The notes under the pieces are model-generated. The model was not told the DNA's origin. It made no database searches and was given only the letters and a program-made list of their open reading frames with translations. From the NCBI RefSeq assembly GCF_009769385.1, contig NZ_ML775962.1, positions 1 through 64,000 on the forward strand: 64,000 nucleotides of DNA, read 5' to 3'. Position 1 is the first letter of the stretch, and each line of letters begins with the position of its first letter. Position numbers and translations under genes: made by a program. Of this stretch, positions 61,600 to 64,000 are shown piece by piece. Source of the stretch: Saccharothrix deserti (lineage in GTDB: Bacteria; Actinomycetota; Actinomycetes; Mycobacteriales; Pseudonocardiaceae).

Positions 61600-62576
61600 C
61601 CAGTTCCGGCGTCGCGACGACGTTCCTGGTGCTGTTGGGGTTGGCGGTGCTGATCGGGCCGTGGACGCTCGGCACGGCCAACCGGCTGGACCGGCTGCAC
61701 GTGCGCACGGACGCGGCCTGGGCGGCTCTCGACGCGGCCCTGGCACGGCGCGCGGTGGTGACGCGGGCGGTCGCGGCGGTGTGCGGCAAGCCCGAGCTGC
61801 GTGCGGCGGCGGACCGGGCGGAACGGTCGGCCCGGGGCGACCGGGAGGCGGCGGAGAACCGGCTCTCGGCGTTGCTGGAAGGGCTGGACCGGTCGGTGCT
61901 GGAGCCCGCGCTGGCGGCCGAGCTGTCCGACGCCGAGCAGCGGGTGGTGCTGGCACGGCGGGTGCACAACGACGCCGTGCGCGACACGTTGGCGCTGCGC
62001 CGGCGGCGGTCCGTGCGGTGGCTGCGGCTCGCGGGCACCGCGCCCACGCCGTCGTACTTCGAGATCGCCGAGCCGGAGGTGGACGTCGAGTCGTCCACGT
62101 TGACCCAGCGCGTGGCGGCGCGGGTCGTGCTGCTGGACTCCGAGAACCGCGTGCTCATGTTCGAGGGCTTCGACCCGAGCAAGCCGGACGAGCTGTTCTG
62201 GTTCACCGTCGGCGGCGGCGTCGAGCCGGGGGAGGAGCTCCGGGCGGCGGCGGTGCGTGAGGTGTTCGAGGAGACCGGCGCGGAGATCGCCGCCGACGAC
62301 CTGGTCGGTCCGGTGTGGAAGCGGCACGCCGTGGTCACCTTCGACGGCGTGACCCTGGCGGCGACCGAGTGGTTCTTCGTCGCGCGGGTGGCCGCCGGCC
62401 TGGAGTTGGACACCTCGCGGTTCAACGACATCGAGCAGCAAACCATCCGCCGCCACCGGTGGTGGTCGGCGGAGGAACTGGCGTCCACCGACGCCACCGT
62501 GTACCCGGTGCAGTTGGCCGAGGTGCTGCCCGGCGCGCTGGCCGAGTGGGACGGCACGACCCGTTCGGTGCGGTGA
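61596..62576 (+). CDS. LemA-like/NUDIX fusion protein
   Basis: 326 residues. An N-terminal TM anchor (VLLGLAVLIGPWTL) and an all-helical segment (about 28-150, with DAAWAALDAALARRAVVTRAVA) resemble LemA; the second half is a NUDIX domain with box GGGVEPGEELRAAAVREVFEETG. The same gene occurs after pimA in mycobacteria as a plain NUDIX protein. Substrate unknown. It ends the lipid operon. Confidence 0.85.
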   Translation: MTSSGVATTFLVLLGLAVLIGPWTLGTANRLDRLHVRTDAAWAALDAALARRAVVTRAVAAVCGKPELRAAADRAERSARGDREAAENRLSALLEGLDRSVLEPALAAELSDAEQRVVLARRVHNDAVRDTLALRRRRSVRWLRLAGTAPTPSYFEIAEPEVDVESSTLTQRVAARVVLLDSENRVLMFEGFDPSKPDELFWFTVGGGVEPGEELRAAAVREVFEETGAEIAADDLVGPVWKRHAVVTFDGVTLAATEWFFVARVAAGLELDTSRFNDIEQQTIRRHRWWSAEELASTDATVYPVQLAEVLPGALAEWDGTTRSVR

Positions 62577-62608
62577 GCGGGTTCACGAGCAGGCGCTCGA
62601 CCTGACGG

Positions 62609-62983
62609 CTAGAGGATGAACGTCGCGATCATCTGACCCAGCAACCGCACGTCCGCGTGCCCCTTGAACTCCAGCCGCACCTGGCCCAGGCCGCTGAACC
62701 ACAGGTCGAGCTCGGCGTCCATGTCGAACGTGCCCGCCGTCTCGATCGAGAACGCCTGCACCCGGCTGTAGGGCAGCGACGTGAAGTCCTTCTTGCGGCC
62801 GGTCATGCCCTGGACGTTCACCGCGATCACCCGCTTGTTGGTGAACACCACGAAGTCCCGCACCGTCTTGAAGCTCGACACGATCTGCTCGCCCTGGATC
62901 AGGATCGGCGACACCTGCGACGCGATGTCCTCGGGCCGGCACGGCGCCAGCTTGAAGACGGACTGCTTCTCGAAGTCGATCAC
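62609..62983 (-). CDS. Bacterial PH-domain protein (YokE/DUF1696-like)
   Basis: 124 residues: Glu-Gln-Ile-x-x-Ser-Phe-Lys and FVVFTNKRVIAVNVQGMTGRKKDFTSLPYSRVQAFSIE (key residues) are the core of the bacterial pleckstrin-homology-like family. Intracellular; role unknown. GTG 62983 is preferred over GTG 63043, whose first 20 residues look unfolded; TACCGT lies 7 bases before it, so the transcript may be leaderless. Confidence 0.82.
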   Translation of the reverse strand: MIDFEKQSVFKLAPCRPEDIASQVSPILIQGEQIVSSFKTVRDFVVFTNKRVIAVNVQGMTGRKKDFTSLPYSRVQAFSIETAGTFDMDAELDLWFSGLGQVRLEFKGHADVRLLGQMIATFIL

Positions 62984-63093
62984 GCGTTCGACGGTAGCAC
63001 CGGGCGCACCGGTCCGCGTCAGGGTTGCCCCCGAGGTTGACACTGGTCGGCGGCACCCCGGTCAACTGCGATCGGACCGGCCAGGAGCGCACG

Positions 63094-63243
63094 ATGAACT
63101 CCGGCTGCAACACCTCGACCTACTGGTCCGACGTGCACGCCGGCGACATCGACAACATCCGGTGGATCACGATCTACGTCTGCCGCGACACGTTCATCCC
63201 GGAATGCGACAGCAAGGCTTTCCGCAACCCACCGGCACCGTGA
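63094..63243 (+). CDS. Small Cys-containing ORF
   Basis: 49 residues from ATG with AGGAG 6 bases upstream: three Cys, two Trp and a WSDVHAGDID / IRWITIYVC pair of amphipathic strands, without a signal peptide. Frame is open 23 codons upstream (TTG 63025), including a fourth Cys. I do not recognise a family. It ends at a hairpin shared with the convergent gene. Could be a fragment. Confidence 0.4.
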   Translation: MNSGCNTSTYWSDVHAGDIDNIRWITIYVCRDTFIPECDSKAFRNPPAP

Positions 63244-63249
63244 GGTGAC

Positions 63250-63280
63250 GTCCGGGGCGTGGCCTCACCGCGCCCCGGAC
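63250..63280. terminator. Bidirectional terminator
   Basis: Stem GTCCGGGGCG / CGCCCCGGAC with an 11-base loop, between the convergent small ORF and DUF4240-like gene. Confidence 0.7.
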
Positions 63281-63284
63281 GAGG

Positions 63285-63803
63285 TCAGGCCTTCCAGCCC
63301 GCCGGGTTCGACACCGATTCCCGGGAGATCCCCGACCCCGTATCCGGGCGATCCCCGAACTTCTCGGCGTGCAGGCGGGCGAAGAAGTAGCAGAACGCCG
63401 CACCCTCCGCGTCCGGCACCGCCACCCGCGGATCACGGGCCACGGCCTCGTAGAACTCCTGCCCCAGGGCGAGGATGAACCCGCGGGCGTACAGGAAGCC
63501 GTCGTCCGAGCCGTCGGTCACCGCCTGCACATCCTCCCGGTCGATCTCGTACAGCTTGCGCTCGGCCACCCGGTCCAGCGCCGTCAGCTCCTCGCCGGAC
63601 AGGTCCGCGCACGCCCCGGCCAACGACTCCAGCACCTGGTCGAGGTGTTCCTCCAGTTCGGCGGCCTCTTCGAAGGCCTCTACGGACACATCGCGCTTGG
63701 CCAACGCGCGCCGCACCTCGTTCGGCCCCGGCCCGAGCCCGGCCCACGCGTTCTCCAACAACGCCCAGAAACGGGCCTCTTCAGCAGCGGTCGGAAGGAT
63801 CAT
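63285..63803 (-). CDS. DUF4240-like protein
   Basis: 172 residues: ARFWALLENAW at the start, an acidic helical middle, and Ser-Asp-Asp-Gly-Phe-Leu-Tyr-Ala-Arg-Gly-Phe-Ile-Leu-Ala-Leu-Gly, Glu-Phe-Tyr-Glu-Ala-Val, the C-terminal half of DUF4240 proteins. Cytoplasmic; no known function. Confidence 0.7.
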   Translation of the reverse strand: MILPTAAEEARFWALLENAWAGLGPGPNEVRRALAKRDVSVEAFEEAAELEEHLDQVLESLAGACADLSGEELTALDRVAERKLYEIDREDVQAVTDGSDDGFLYARGFILALGQEFYEAVARDPRVAVPDAEGAAFCYFFARLHAEKFGDRPDTGSGISRESVSNPAGWKA

Positions 63804-63847
63804 GCGGCGACGCTAGCAACCGGGTCCGACAATTCCGGCGGCCGAGG

Positions 63848-63884
63848 TCGGGGGGTGCGCGGACCTGGTCGAAACACCCCCCGA
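63848..63884 (-). terminator. Hairpin after the LLM gene fragment
   Basis: Stem TCGGGGGGTG / CACCCCCCGA with a 17-base loop, 5 bases past the stop of the minus-strand gene that runs off the window. Confidence 0.6.
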
Positions 63885-63889
63885 TCGGG

Positions 63890-64000
63890 TCACACCCGGC
63901 CGATCACCTCGTGGCCGTAGGACGCGAGCGTCTTGTCCTTGTCGTCGTGCATCAGGTAGAGCGCGAAGTTGTCCACGCCGATCTCCCGCAGCTCCTGCAA
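63890..64000 (-). CDS. C-terminal end of an LLM-class F420-dependent oxidoreductase
   Basis: 36 codons before the window edge. The sequence LREIGVDNFALYLMHDDK followed by a Tyr-Gly-x-Glu-Val-Ile end is the C-terminus of TIGR03842-type F420 luciferase-like oxidoreductases. Gene continues beyond 64000. Confidence 0.65.
   Translation of the reverse strand: MQELREIGVDNFALYLMHDDKDKTLASYGHEVIGRV

Noticed and set aside
1-64000. CRISPR arrays, tRNA/rRNA genes or insertion sequences
   Set aside because: No regularly spaced repeats, cloverleaf/CCA ends, rRNA blocks or transposase motifs were seen; the tandem repeats found are short and contiguous.

Overview
The window is high-GC actinobacterial chromosome. 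Three-letter-per-turn GC bias, GTG/TTG starts, 1-4 bp ATGA/GTGA/TGATG overlaps, a complete conservon, F420-type LLM oxidoreductases, a phosphatidylinositol-mannoside block and rare TTA codons restricted to regulatory or accessory genes all point to a filamentous actinomycete. A member of the Pseudonocardiales (Saccharothrix/Lentzea/Actinosynnema-like) is my best guess, but that genus-level placement is inference only.

Layout. 1-9.4 kb: a purine-catabolism operon on the minus strand (FAD, 2Fe-2S and Mo subunits of a xanthine-dehydrogenase-type enzyme with an 8-oxoguanine-deaminase-like amidohydrolase between the subunits, a guanine-deaminase-like CDA enzyme, an NCS2 purine permease, and a stand-alone allophanate-hydrolase C-terminal-like protein), divergent from a PucR-family regulator. 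9.5-11.3 kb: a secreted DUF1996 protein translationally coupled to an Imm1-like protein. 11.5-20 kb: accessory block with an NB-ARC/TPR STAND ATPase, a three-gene overlapping operon (UDP-sugar dehydrogenase, GT-B-like transferase, 80-aa protein), a SARP-NB-ARC-TPR regulator with an apparent 3' frameshift, and a tiny secreted peptide. 20.3-25.4 kb: a secreted beta-propeller protein and the cvnABCD conservon (sensor kinase-like, roadblock, DUF742, GTPase). 25.6-28.8 kb: a lipoprotein, then a tryptophanase plus DMATS-type indole prenyltransferase pair. 29.2-35 kb: a hydroxyacyl-CoA dehydrogenase, a serine hydrolase, a helical-NACHT-LRR STAND protein and a CAP-domain protein.

35.1-41.7 kb holds an amine-utilisation locus: APC permease divergent from a GS-like gamma-glutamyl-amine ligase, gamma-glutamyl hydrolase, aldehyde dehydrogenase, SDR and FadR-type regulator, matching the gamma-glutamylated monoamine/polyamine route. 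41.8-45.3 kb: LysR/LLM pair, a Pro-rich membrane protein, and a small HTH plus Clp-N-domain pair driven from an apparently leaderless promoter with two palindromic operators. 45.2-49.2 kb: a very large CHAT-protease/NB-ARC/TPR protein. 49.3-62.6 kb: the housekeeping order thrS - HIT - pgsA - acyltransferase - pimA - NUDIX known from mycobacteria, here split by about 7 kb carrying an epoxide-hydrolase-like protein, a three-gene operon (stand-alone adenylation protein, membrane oxidoreductase, crotonase), an ECF sigma/anti-sigma pair and an XRE-DUF5753 regulator. The end holds a PH-domain protein, a 49-aa Cys-rich ORF, a DUF4240-like protein and the 3' end of an LLM oxidoreductase.

The strongest candidates for undescribed biology are the split membrane oxidoreductase operon (its two main proteins reproduce the domain order of fungal TmpL), the leaderless HTH/Clp-N module lying convergent to a CHAT-STAND gene, the NACHT-LRR gene, the DUF1996-Imm1 pair, and the minimal tryptophanase-prenyltransferase cluster. 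Four STAND-type NTPases in 64 kb is notable.
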